Shown: in pieces, positions 1 to 6,344 of the stretch
How the letters are laid out: each line of letters begins with the position of its first letter
Numbering within the stretch: the first letter of the stretch is position 1
Assembly: GCF_019131995.1 (NCBI RefSeq)
Contig: NZ_JAHONA010000044.1
Coordinates: 1 to 10,684 of the forward strand
DNA length: 10,684 bases
DNA from: Collinsella aerofaciens
Lineage (GTDB): Bacteria > Actinomycetota > Coriobacteriia > Coriobacteriales > Coriobacteriaceae
Direction: 5' to 3'
Program-made: the position numbers and the translations under genes
The notes under the pieces: model-generated
What the model was told of the DNA's origin: nothing
The model's input: the letters and a program-made list of their open reading frames with translations, nothing else
Database searches by the model: none

Positions 1-272
1 CGCGGCCACGCGGCCAGGCGCGGGCAGGCCGCCGACAGGTCGGCGGAGGCGTCCACGCGCTCGCCGCGCCTGGACTTCGGCGCCGTCACGAACCTGTGCG
101 ACGCCACCTCGGCGCTCACCGTCGAGGGCGACCTGCCCAGCTCCCTCGCGATCTCCCTGCACGAGGCCCCGCGCTCCAGCATCCTCTGGACCGTGTCCCG
201 CTCGTGCCTCGTGAGCCTTCCGTAGGCCCTCGGGACCGCCCTCGCGGAGCCCCTATTCTTCTTTCCGGACAT
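1..272 (-). CDS. IS30-family-like transposase, N-terminal part (cut by window edge)
   Basis: Reading the minus strand from ATG at 272 gives 90 open codons with no stop before the left edge, so only the N-terminus is visible. A purine-rich ribosome site (GGAGG, complement of 278-282) lies 5 bases before the ATG. The protein starts with a basic tail, then a helix-turn-helix of the IS30 kind. Its key stretches are YGRLTRHERDTVQRML (about residues 17-32) and SCREIARELGRSPSTVSAEV (about 36-55), which match the family pattern of sequence-specific end binding by the N-terminal domain. The last visible residues (CPRLAAWPR) resemble the start of the conserved Cys/Pro region that follows in these proteins. 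The DDE catalytic core would lie outside the window. Codons are even more GC-rich than in the neighbouring genes, which fits a mobile gene. Family assignment is from motif recognition; activity cannot be judged. Confidence 0.8.
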   Translation of the reverse strand, partial: MSGKKNRGSARAVPRAYGRLTRHERDTVQRMLERGASCREIARELGRSPSTVSAEVASHRFVTAPKSRRGERVDASADLSAACPRLAAWP

Positions 273-323
273 GCCGTCCTCCGATCTCCCGGGGCCGGCC
301 GGTCCGGCCCTCAGGGTATCGGG

Positions 324-363
324 TTCCCACATTCATCCGCACATGTGCGGATGAATGTGGGAA
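324..363. repeat. Perfect 40-bp palindrome beside the IS30-like gene
   Basis: Bases 324-343 are the exact reverse complement of 344-363. The half-site reads TGTGCGGATGAATGTGGGAA. The match stops at 323/364 (g opposite g). A third, imperfect copy in direct orientation follows at 364-380 (GTGTTCGGATGAAGTTG). Such a sequence can form a strong hairpin or cruciform. It may consist of an IS end abutting an end-like target, since IS30 elements are known to prefer palindromic or end-like targets. It could equally be a regulatory dyad or a terminator-like stem, but no T-run follows on either strand. Confidence 0.85.
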
Positions 364-427
364 GTGTTCGGATGAAGTTGATAATCAAGGGGCAGCTGAT
401 CCCCACCATAAATTACCCTCGGCATAC

Positions 428-455
428 TTGCGCGAACGATTGCTCGTGCTACACT
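428..455 (+). promoter_or_regulatory. Probable promoter of the riboflavin-uptake operon
   Basis: A -35-like TTGCGC at 428-433 and a -10-like TACACT at 450-455 are separated by 16 bases. This would start transcription at about 461-463, just before the first stem of the FMN riboswitch, which is the expected arrangement. Both hexamers deviate from consensus. An alternative -10 (CATACT, 423-428) has no good partner. Placement is inference from spacing. Confidence 0.5.
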
Positions 456-463
456 TGCAATTG

Positions 464-646
464 CTGTTTCAGGGCGGGGTGGAATTCCCCACTGGCGGTA
501 AATCGGGCGGTGTCAAAGGGACGCCGTGGCGCAGGTGAGATGCCTGCGACCGAGCCGATGAGTCCGCGACCCGTGTGTGCGTTGGTTCGCATGCCGGCTG
601 AACTGGTGAGATCCCAGTACCAACGGTTAGAGTCCGGATGAAAGAG
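464..646 (+). ncRNA. FMN riboswitch (RFN element)
   Basis: The conserved RFN blocks appear in order: AGGGCGGGGTGGAATTCCCC at 471-490, ACTGGCGGTAAA just after it, GAGTCCGCGACCC near 560, the CTGGTGAGATCCCAG hairpin at 603-617, and ACGGTTAGAGTCCGGATGAA near 624-642. The closing P1 stem pairs the TTTCA around 467-471 with TGAAA at 639-643. FMN binding to this aptamer class shuts off riboflavin synthesis or transport genes. There is no terminator hairpin with a T-run between the aptamer and the start codon at 659, and the ribosome site (AGG near 649-651) directly follows P1. Control is therefore more likely at translation initiation than by termination (inference). An unusually long insertion (about 500-545) sits in one arm. 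Confidence 0.95.
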
Positions 647-658
647 GCAGGTGATCTT

Positions 659-1249
659 ATGTCTGAACAGTCGCAGCATATCCATTTTGAGAACACGAAT
701 AGGTGGAGCACCAAACAGCTCGTTACCATGGCGTTGATGTGTGCCTTGGGCGCCCTGTTTATGTACGTGCAGCTGCCCATCCTTCCTTCGGCGCCGTTTT
801 TGACGTATGACCCGTCGCTGGTACCGGCGATGGTGTGCGGGTTTGCGTATGGTCCTGGCGCCGGCACTGCTGTTGCCGCTATGGCTATCGTTATCCATGC
901 GCTCACCACGGGCGACTGGGTCGGCGCGCTTATGAACCTGGTTGCCACGCTGGGCTACATTCTGCCTGCGGCTATCGTCTATCAGAAGATGCATACCTAT
1001 AAGGGTGCCGTGATTGGCCTGGTGCTCGGCGTTATTGCCGCTACGGCGTTGTCTATGGTCGCAAACCTTACCATTGGCGTATGGTTCTGGTATGGCTCGG
1101 TCGATGTGATCGCCCCGCTCGTGATTCCTGCCGTGCTGCCGTTCAACCTTATCAAGACCGTGCTTAACTCGGTGTTGACACTGGCGGTGTATAAAGCGGT
1201 CTCCAACCTCATCACGCCTAAAAAGGACCAGGTCAAAGGCCGCGCATGA
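659..1249 (+). CDS. ribU: Riboflavin ECF transporter substrate-binding (S) component RibU
   Basis: This is an integral membrane protein of 196 residues with about six hydrophobic segments. It captures riboflavin and delivers it through the energy-coupling module encoded next to it. Family hallmarks are ILPSAPFLTYDPSLVPA (about residues 41-57), the following small-residue loop YGPGAG (64-69), and the C-terminal PFNLIKTVLNSVL helix (161-173). The FMN riboswitch immediately upstream independently points to a flavin substrate. The start is ATG 659, preceded by AGG at 649-651. An in-frame ATG at 638 lies inside the invariant GGATGAA of the riboswitch and would make that RNA element coding, so it is rejected. 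The stop codon overlaps the next start (ATGA at 1246-1249), so ribU and the ATPase gene are probably translationally coupled. Confidence 0.92.
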   Translation: MSEQSQHIHFENTNRWSTKQLVTMALMCALGALFMYVQLPILPSAPFLTYDPSLVPAMVCGFAYGPGAGTAVAAMAIVIHALTTGDWVGALMNLVATLGYILPAAIVYQKMHTYKGAVIGLVLGVIAATALSMVANLTIGVWFWYGSVDVIAPLVIPAVLPFNLIKTVLNSVLTLAVYKAVSNLITPKKDQVKGRA

Positions 1250-3150
1250 TTGAGTGTCGGGGCGTTTCCTTTACCTATGACGGTGCCGTGTCGGCACTCG
1301 ACGGTGCCGATCTGAACATCGAGGACGGGGAGTTTTTCTGCATCCTCGGTGGCAATGGGTCGGGCAAGTCGACGTTTGCCAAGCATCTGAATGCGCTGCT
1401 GCAGCCCGATGCGGGCACGGTGCGCGTCAACGGCATGGATGCGTCCGATCCCGAGTTGGTCTACGACATTCGTTCGACCGCGGGCATGGTGTTCCAGAAT
1501 CCCGATGATCAGCTGGTGGCAACGCTTGTCGAAGATGACGTTGCGTTCGGTCCCGAAAACCTTGGCGTGCCATCGGTGCAAATTGCGCAGCGCGTACGCG
1601 AGGCGCTGAAGGGCGTGGGCCTGGTGGGCTTTGAGCGCCACGAGACCCATGCGCTCTCGGGCGGACAAAAGCAGCGCGTGGCGCTCGCCGGCGTACTTGC
1701 CATGGAGCCGCGCGTGCTTATCTTGGACGAGGCCTCCTCGATGCTCGATCCGCGCGGACGCAAGGGCCTTATGAAGGCCTGTCATGCGCTCCACGATCGC
1801 GGCATGACTATCGTGATGATTACGCACTTTATGGAGGAGGCCGCCGAGGCCGATCGTGTCGCGGTGTTTCGGGCGGGGCACGTTGCCATGCTCGGTACGC
1901 CCGAGGAAATCTTGACGCGGGCGGATGAGCTTGCGCAGCTCAACCTGGATATGCCGGAGTCGTGTCGTCTGGGCAGGTCACTTCGTGCGAAGGGCGTGCC
2001 CGTTTGCGCGCAGGTGCGTGAGGCGGATATGGTTGCCGAGATTGCGCAGGCTTATGCCGAGCGAAGTGGGGCAGGCATCGCGGGGCAGTCTTCCGTATCC
2101 CAGTCGGAAATCGCTGACGGCACTGTTCCGGTAGACAACGAGGGCAACGCGTCGGAGCCCGTCATCGAGCTATCCCATGTTTCGTACAGTTATTCGCTCA
2201 GTCCGCGCGAGCGCCGTCGCTGGCGCAAGCGCTCGGCCACTGCGGGCGCATCGAGCAAACAGGCCCTTTGGGGCAACGATCCAAACAGCCTCTGGGCGCT
2301 TCGTGATGTTACGCTGACGGTGCGTCGTGGCGAGTTTCTGGGACTGGCAGGTCATACCGGTTCGGGTAAGTCGACGCTGGTCCAGCATCTCAACGGTTTG
2401 ATTCGCCCCCAGGAGGGATCCGTTCGCGCGCTGGGGCTCGATCTGTCAAACAAGAAAGACGCCGCCGCGGTTAAGGCCAAGGTCGGCGTGGTGTTTCAAT
2501 ATCCTGAGCGTCAGCTGTTTGCCGAAACCGTGGCGCAAGACGTGGCGTTTGGTCCGCATAACCTTGGCTTGCCGCAAGATGAAGTCGACCGTCGTGTCGA
2601 GTCATCGCTCTCACGCGTGGGCCTCGACCTTTCCACGGTCGGCGACAAGAGCCCCTTTGAGCTTTCGGGCGGTCAGCAACGGAGTGTGGCATTCGCCGGC
2701 GTGCTCGCCATGGAGCCCGAAGTCCTGGTGCTCGATGAGCCCATGGCGGGGCTCGATCCGGCTGCGCGCAGGGATTTCCTTGAGCTTATCGATCGACTTC
2801 ACCGCGATGGCCTGACCGTTGTCATGGTTTCGCACAGCATGGATGACCTGGCCAATTGCTGCGACCGTATTGTCGTGATGAACGAGGGCGCGGTGTTTGC
2901 CGAGGGCACGCCCGCTCAGGTGTTTGCGCATGCGGATGAGCTTAAATCAATCGGCTTGGGTGTTCCCGCTGCCCAACGTATGGCGCTGGCGCTTGCGAAG
3001 GCAGGCGTGCCGCTGCGCTTTGACGGCCTCTATACGGTTGAGTCGCTGGCAGATGAGTTGGTGGACCTGCTAATCGGTCGCTCGGGCGGTTCCTCTAACG
3101 TCGCGGACATTGCTAAATCCAAGACGGTCGTGCGAGAGGAGGACTGCTGA
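1246..3150 (+). CDS. Fused double ATPase of an ECF transporter (EcfA1-EcfA2 type)
   Basis: One 634-residue protein carries two complete ABC nucleotide-binding domains that normally occur as separate EcfA1 and EcfA2. Domain 1 has Walker A GGNGSGKST (35-43, Lys41), Q-loop Gln84, signature LSGGQ (137-141), Walker B LILDE (Glu162) and switch His194. Domain 2 has GHTGSGKST (369-377, Lys375), Q-loop Gln418, LSGGQ (473-477), LVLDEP (Glu498) and His530. All catalytic residues are present in both halves, so both sites look competent. ATP hydrolysis would drive EcfT and toppling of the S component RibU. The domains are joined by a low-complexity linker (about 270-305). An unusual basic, Arg-rich insertion (about 317-345) interrupts the first strands of domain 2. 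The start overlaps the ribU stop by 4 bases, and the stop shares one base with the EcfT start. Whether the module serves only RibU or also other S components elsewhere cannot be told here. Confidence 0.93.
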   Translation: MIECRGVSFTYDGAVSALDGADLNIEDGEFFCILGGNGSGKSTFAKHLNALLQPDAGTVRVNGMDASDPELVYDIRSTAGMVFQNPDDQLVATLVEDDVAFGPENLGVPSVQIAQRVREALKGVGLVGFERHETHALSGGQKQRVALAGVLAMEPRVLILDEASSMLDPRGRKGLMKACHALHDRGMTIVMITHFMEEAAEADRVAVFRAGHVAMLGTPEEILTRADELAQLNLDMPESCRLGRSLRAKGVPVCAQVREADMVAEIAQAYAERSGAGIAGQSSVSQSEIADGTVPVDNEGNASEPVIELSHVSYSYSLSPRERRRWRKRSATAGASSKQALWGNDPNSLWALRDVTLTVRRGEFLGLAGHTGSGKSTLVQHLNGLIRPQEGSVRALGLDLSNKKDAAAVKAKVGVVFQYPERQLFAETVAQDVAFGPHNLGLPQDEVDRRVESSLSRVGLDLSTVGDKSPFELSGGQQRSVAFAGVLAMEPEVLVLDEPMAGLDPAARRDFLELIDRLHRDGLTVVMVSHSMDDLANCCDRIVVMNEGAVFAEGTPAQVFAHADELKSIGLGVPAAQRMALALAKAGVPLRFDGLYTVESLADELVDLLIGRSGGSSNVADIAKSKTVVREEDC

Positions 3151-3950
3151 TGGAGGCGTTTTCGTTTGGCAGCTACTATCCCGGCGATAGTGCGATCCAC
3201 CGCCTGGACCCGCGAACTAAGTTGCTCTTGGGCTTTGTGTTTCTGATCACGACGCTCACAGTCAGCAGCTTTCGCGGACTGGCCCCTGTCGCAATCTTCG
3301 TTGTCCTGATCTATACCGTGTCCCGGGTGCCGTTGCGCCGGGTCCTATCATCGATGGCACCATTGCTGGCGATTGTCGTGGTGGTCGCAGTGCTCAACCT
3401 GTTTTCCGACCAGAGTGGGCGCATTCTGTGGCAGCTTGGCTTTTTGCGGATAAGCGAGGGTTCGCTGCATTCCGCCGCCTTTATGGCGTGCCGCCTGAGC
3501 TTGATGATGGCCGGCATGAGCGCCATTACACTCACCACGCCGACGCTCGACCTCACCGCGGGCTTTGAGCGCCTGCTCGCGCCGTTTGCGCGTGTGGGAC
3601 TTCCTGCGCACGAGCTCGGCATGATCATGGGTATCGCGCTACGCTTTATGCCGCAGTTTGCCACTGAGATGAAGCAGACGGCCGATGCACAGGCAAGCCG
3701 CGGCGCGCGCGTGACGGGCGGTCCGCTCGGCGGCGTGCGTATGCTCGGCAGTGTGGCGATTCCGCTGTTCACGGGCGTGTTCCGCCATGCCGAGACGCTG
3801 TCTGCCGCCATGGATGCACGCTGCTATCACGGCGAGCAGGGCCGCACGCGCCTGCATGCGCTTGCATTTGGCCGCGGCGATGCGTTGGCGGCGGTGGTGA
3901 CGGCGTTGCTGCTCATCTGCGTCATCGTCATCAATCTTCAACTTGTTTAG
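3150..3950 (+). CDS. ecfT: ECF transporter transmembrane coupling protein EcfT
   Basis: This 266-residue polytopic membrane protein couples the ATPases to the S component. It opens with the conserved short N-terminal region ending in HRLDPRTKLL (17-26), followed by hydrophobic segments at about 27-57 and 68-85, and a last one at about 244-264. The two cytoplasmic coupling motifs that dock into the ATPase grooves are recognisable: AQASRGAR (180-187, in place of a plain Ala-Arg-Gly) and DARCY (222-226). The start ATG at 3150 uses the last base of the ATPase stop (TGATG), with AGGAGGA at 3136-3142 as ribosome site. With ribU and the fused ATPase it completes a self-contained ECF importer. Length is normal for the family. 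Confidence 0.92.
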   Translation: MEAFSFGSYYPGDSAIHRLDPRTKLLLGFVFLITTLTVSSFRGLAPVAIFVVLIYTVSRVPLRRVLSSMAPLLAIVVVVAVLNLFSDQSGRILWQLGFLRISEGSLHSAAFMACRLSLMMAGMSAITLTTPTLDLTAGFERLLAPFARVGLPAHELGMIMGIALRFMPQFATEMKQTADAQASRGARVTGGPLGGVRMLGSVAIPLFTGVFRHAETLSAAMDARCYHGEQGRTRLHALAFGRGDALAAVVTALLLICVIVINLQLV

Positions 3951-3980
3951 GCGCGATTCGGGCGCAAGAAAGGGGTCCCT

Positions 3981-4427
3981 ATGACCGACAACGACCGCAC
4001 GGCTCAGCTTGAGCGCGCCTGTTCGTATCTCAGGCGCATTCCGGCGTGGTATCTGGCCACGACCGATGCAAGTGACGGGCATCAGCCTCGCGTGAGGCCG
4101 TTTTCGTTTGCCATGGTCGATGACGGTAAGTTGTGGTTTTGCACGTCGCGCGACAAGGACGTGTGGGCGGAGCTGAGTGCGAATCCCAAGTTTGAGGTAT
4201 CGGGCTGGAAGCCGGGGGAATGTTGGATCGTATTGACCGGCGAAGCCGCACTTGAGGACGACGCAGTTGCGAGCGACAAGGTGCGTCAAGCGGGTTTTAA
4301 GCACATGGTGGGCATTGGCGAGGAACACGAGAGTGCCAACGACGGCCGCCTTGCTTTCTTTTCGGTCCGCAATATTGCCGCGCGCTTCTGTGATATCGAC
4401 GGCAGCGAGGAGCGTCTGGAGCTCTAG
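3981..4427 (+). CDS. Pyridoxamine 5'-phosphate oxidase-like FMN-binding split-barrel protein (copy 1)
   Basis: This 148-residue protein has the split-barrel flavin-binding pattern: PAWYLATTDA (21-30), VRPFSFAMVDDGKLWFCTS (38-56), then KDVWAEL with NPKFE (59-72). In the family this region supplies the FMN phosphate and ring contacts. The true substrate is unknown; many such small proteins are uncharacterised flavin-dependent reductases or oxidases, and the family name does not prove vitamin B6 chemistry. AAAGGGG upstream of ATG 3981 is a good ribosome site. The gene begins 30 bases after ecfT with no visible terminator, so it probably shares the FMN-riboswitch transcript. It is a clear paralogue of the next gene, including the C-terminal ending in Glu-Leu. 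Confidence 0.8.
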   Translation: MTDNDRTAQLERACSYLRRIPAWYLATTDASDGHQPRVRPFSFAMVDDGKLWFCTSRDKDVWAELSANPKFEVSGWKPGECWIVLTGEAALEDDAVASDKVRQAGFKHMVGIGEEHESANDGRLAFFSVRNIAARFCDIDGSEERLEL

Positions 4428-4471
4428 CTCGCACAAACCAGGTTCCCAAACTAACTAGTACAGGAGGAAAC

Positions 4472-4882
4472 GTGGACGGATTGAATACGGTGTTGGAGTA
4501 TCTGACGTCGGTGCCGGCATGGTATTTGGCGACGAGCGTTGACGGACAGCCTCATGTGCGTCCGTTTTCGTTTGCGCAGATCCAGGATGGCAAGCTGTGG
4601 TTTGTAACAGCGCGCACCAAAGATGTGTGGCAAGAGCTGCTGCAAAACCAGCGCTTTGAGGCCACGAGTTGGTGGCCGGGCCATGGCTGGCTCATCTTGC
4701 GCGGGCGTGCCGGCTTGGATGACCGGGCTTTAGACGAAATGCGCGAAGCCGGGTGGAAGCATCTAGAGCACCTGGGCGAGCACTATGAGGGGCCTAACGA
4801 CCCCACGCTCGTCTTCTTTAGCGTCGAGGATCCCGAGGCTTTTATCTGCAATCACGACGAATGGGTGCCGGTCGAGCTCTAG
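4472..4882 (+). CDS. Pyridoxamine 5'-phosphate oxidase-like FMN-binding split-barrel protein (copy 2)
   Basis: This 136-residue protein is a tandem paralogue of the preceding gene. It shares PAWYLAT (15-21), HVRPFSF (28-34), DGKLWFVTARTKDVWQEL (39-56) and the later FFSVED block (115-120). By eye, roughly half of aligned residues are identical. Translation starts at GTG 4472, supported by AGGAGG at 4462-4467 four bases upstream; no better ATG lies nearby. It sits 44 bases after copy 1 and just before a long hairpin, so it is probably the last gene of the riboflavin-uptake transcript. Binding of FMN is expected from the family; the substrate is not known. Copy 2 lacks the N-terminal extension of copy 1 and has a Trp-rich stretch (TSWWPGHGW, 65-73), so the two may differ in substrate. 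Confidence 0.8.
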   Translation: MDGLNTVLEYLTSVPAWYLATSVDGQPHVRPFSFAQIQDGKLWFVTARTKDVWQELLQNQRFEATSWWPGHGWLILRGRAGLDDRALDEMREAGWKHLEHLGEHYEGPNDPTLVFFSVEDPEAFICNHDEWVPVEL

Positions 4883-4917
4883 CCGGCTGGCTCATCCTAA
4901 CAACTTGGTTTTCGCAT

Positions 4918-4975
4918 GGGCGGGCCCCGTATTGCCCGGTGCCGTTAGGAGCGCCGGTCAATACGGGGCCCGCTC
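4918..4975 (+). terminator. Long hairpin, probable terminator of the riboflavin-uptake operon
   Basis: A perfect 15-bp stem (4920-4934 with 4959-4973) is extended inward by a second stem (4936-4942 with 4951-4957, one G-U pair) and closes on an 8-base loop. The T-rich tail is weak (CCATTTGTC). The hairpin sits 36 bases after the last flavoprotein stop and before the arginine promoter, the right place for a transcript end. With so few Ts, it may act instead as a 3' stabilising structure. Confidence 0.6.
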
Positions 4976-5015
4976 CATTTGTCAATTCCTTCAAGCGAAT
5001 GTGTCGGGATTGTTT

Positions 5016-5076
5016 CAATGCATGAATATGCAAGCCATTTACGTGTTCATGCATCTTTTGGTGCTAAAGTTTCAAC
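5016..5076 (+). promoter_or_regulatory. Putative arginine operator (paired ARG-box-like motifs) and argC promoter
   Basis: ATGCATGAA at 5018-5026 is mirrored by TTCATGCAT at 5046-5054. Each half resembles the core of ArgR operators (CATGAAT-like), and the first also forms TGCAT-gaat-ATGCA. ArgR/AhrC hexamers usually bind two such boxes close together near arginine gene promoters. A TG-extended -10 (TGCTAAAGT, -10 at 5065-5070) follows the second box without a convincing -35, so bound repressor would cover the -35 region. Match to the consensus is partial, and no argR gene is in the window. Confidence 0.4.
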
Positions 5077-5093
5077 CCACTTCATAACGACCA

Positions 5094-5125
5094 CTGCGAA
5101 ATGCGCATCGGTGCATAAATCGCAG
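5094..5125 (+). other. Leader hairpin just before the argC ribosome site
   Basis: CTGCGA (5094-5099) pairs perfectly with TCGCAG (5120-5125), and ATGC (5101-5104) pairs with GCAT (5113-5116) inside. The ribosome site AAGGAG (5128-5133) starts two bases after the stem and is not itself sequestered. It may simply stabilise the 5' end of the mRNA. No T-run follows, so it is not a terminator. Confidence 0.45.
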
Positions 5126-5139
5126 ACAAGGAGTCTGAT

Positions 5140-6210
5140 ATGTCATTGAAGGTTGGAATCGCCGGCGCGGCTGGATATGCCGGAGCCGAGCTCATTCGCC
5201 TCGTGCTCGGCCATCCCGAGTTTGAACTTGTTGCCATTACGTCCAACGCCGATGCCGGCCAGCCGCTGTCCGCGGTGTATCCGAGCTTTGCTGGCGTGAG
5301 CGATCTGGTTTTCACCACGCATGACGCCCCCGAGCTTAAGAGCTGCGATGCGGTTTTTCTTGCCGTGCCGCACACGGCTGCCATGGCACAGGTGCCCGCG
5401 CTGCTTGCATCGGGCGTCTCCTGCTTTGATCTTTCGGCCGACTACCGCCTGAACGACGCGTCCGTCTTTGAGACGTGGTATGCCGCCGAGCATACGAGCC
5501 CCGAGCTGCTCAAGACCCGTGCCTTTGGCCTGCCCGAGCTATTCTGCCGGGACTTGGAGACCGCCGCATCCGACCATGCCGACGGCAAACCCGTGCTGGT
5601 CGCCTGCGCCGGTTGCTATCCCACCGCAACGAGCCTTGCCGCCGCGCCCGCCGTGCGCGCTGGCTGGGTTGCCCAGAGCGGCCCCGTGATCGTTGATGCC
5701 ATCAGCGGTGTGACGGGTGCCGGCAAGTCCTGCAACGCTCGTACGCATTTTTGCAGCGCTGACGAGAACTTGGAGGCCTACGGCGTGGGCAAGCATCGCC
5801 ACACGCCCGAGATTGAGCAAATCCTTGGCCTGACCGATCGCGTCGTCTTCACCCCGCATCTGGCACCGCTCAAGCGCGGCCTGCTCTCCACGGTGACGCT
5901 GCCGCTCACGCCGCAGGCTATCGATACCTTGACCCTTGAGGACGTTGTCGACTATTACAAGCAGTTCTACGCTGGTCGCACCTTCGTGCGCGTGCTCGAT
6001 GCCGGTCAGCAGCCCAAGACGGCTTCGGTCGTCGGCACCAACGCCGCCCAGATTGGCCTCGCGCTCAACAAGCGCGCGGGCGTTCTGGTGGCGACGGGCG
6101 CCATCGACAATCTGTGCAAGGGCGCTGCGGGCCAAGCAGTCCAGTGCGCCAATATCGTCTTTGGCTTTGACGAGCGACGAGGCTTGCCCACAGTGGCGTG
6201 CCCGGTGTAG
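5140..6210 (+). CDS. argC: N-acetyl-gamma-glutamyl-phosphate reductase
   Basis: This enzyme performs the third step of arginine synthesis: NADPH-dependent reduction of N-acetylglutamyl phosphate to the semialdehyde, in the cytosol. The 356-residue length is normal for the long ArgC type. It has the N-terminal nucleotide-binding loop GIAGAAGYAGAEL (6-18), the catalytic cysteine in AGCYPTA (Cys159), the conserved GVTGAGK (190-196) and HRHTPEI (219-225, active-site His), and the C-terminal NLCKGAAGQAVQ (324-335). ATG 5140 has AAGGAG six bases upstream. It is the first gene of the arg cluster, preceded by the ARG-box-like region, and is followed by a 134-base gap before argJ. Confidence 0.97.
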   Translation: MSLKVGIAGAAGYAGAELIRLVLGHPEFELVAITSNADAGQPLSAVYPSFAGVSDLVFTTHDAPELKSCDAVFLAVPHTAAMAQVPALLASGVSCFDLSADYRLNDASVFETWYAAEHTSPELLKTRAFGLPELFCRDLETAASDHADGKPVLVACAGCYPTATSLAAAPAVRAGWVAQSGPVIVDAISGVTGAGKSCNARTHFCSADENLEAYGVGKHRHTPEIEQILGLTDRVVFTPHLAPLKRGLLSTVTLPLTPQAIDTLTLEDVVDYYKQFYAGRTFVRVLDAGQQPKTASVVGTNAAQIGLALNKRAGVLVATGAIDNLCKGAAGQAVQCANIVFGFDERRGLPTVACPV

Positions 6211-6283
6211 CACATTCGATTGTTAACGATTTGGTAGTCGGGCATCGAGTGGGGCGCCACTCTTGAGCTGGTCTCATGATTAC

Positions 6284-6318
6284 GACTGGCATGGCGCACC
6301 AACCGATGTCCGTTTTTT
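6284..6318 (+). terminator. Weak terminator- or attenuator-like hairpin between argC and argJ
   Basis: Bases 6285-6292 pair with 6306-6313 (one mismatch, one G-U pair) around a 13-base loop, followed by Ts through 6318. A second small hairpin (GAGTGG 6247-6252 with CCACTC 6257-6262) lies upstream. The stem is short and imperfect, so complete termination is unlikely; partial read-through that lowers argJBD relative to argC is possible. This is pattern-based inference. Confidence 0.3.
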
Positions 6319-6344
6319 GTTTGACATAAGGAGTCATAAAGACG

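Larger units (their letters stand above)
1..363 (-). mobile_element. Right part of an IS30-like insertion sequence (outer end uncertain)
   Basis: The transposase start at 272 and the palindrome at 324-363 suggest that the upstream end of an insertion sequence lies somewhere between about 300 and 380. IS30-type elements carry terminal inverted repeats of a few tens of bases just outside the transposase gene, so one arm of the palindrome may be that terminal repeat. The other end of the element is outside the window, so the exact boundary and any target duplication cannot be fixed. Confidence 0.5.

Noticed and set aside
96..641. Long plus-strand reading frame across the IS end and riboswitch
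   Set aside because: It is antisense to the IS30-like gene, crosses the palindrome and covers the whole FMN riboswitch. Its protein has no family features.
1681..1881. Minus-strand frames opposite the ATPase, argC, argJ and argD genes
   Set aside because: High-GC coding sequence commonly leaves long antisense frames. The plus-strand products have full sets of family motifs, and the antisense ones have none.
6321..6326. Perfect TTGACA (-35 consensus) before argJ
   Set aside because: The matching -10 would fall on the argJ start codon region, so it cannot serve argJ. It overlaps the stretch just before the ribosome site.
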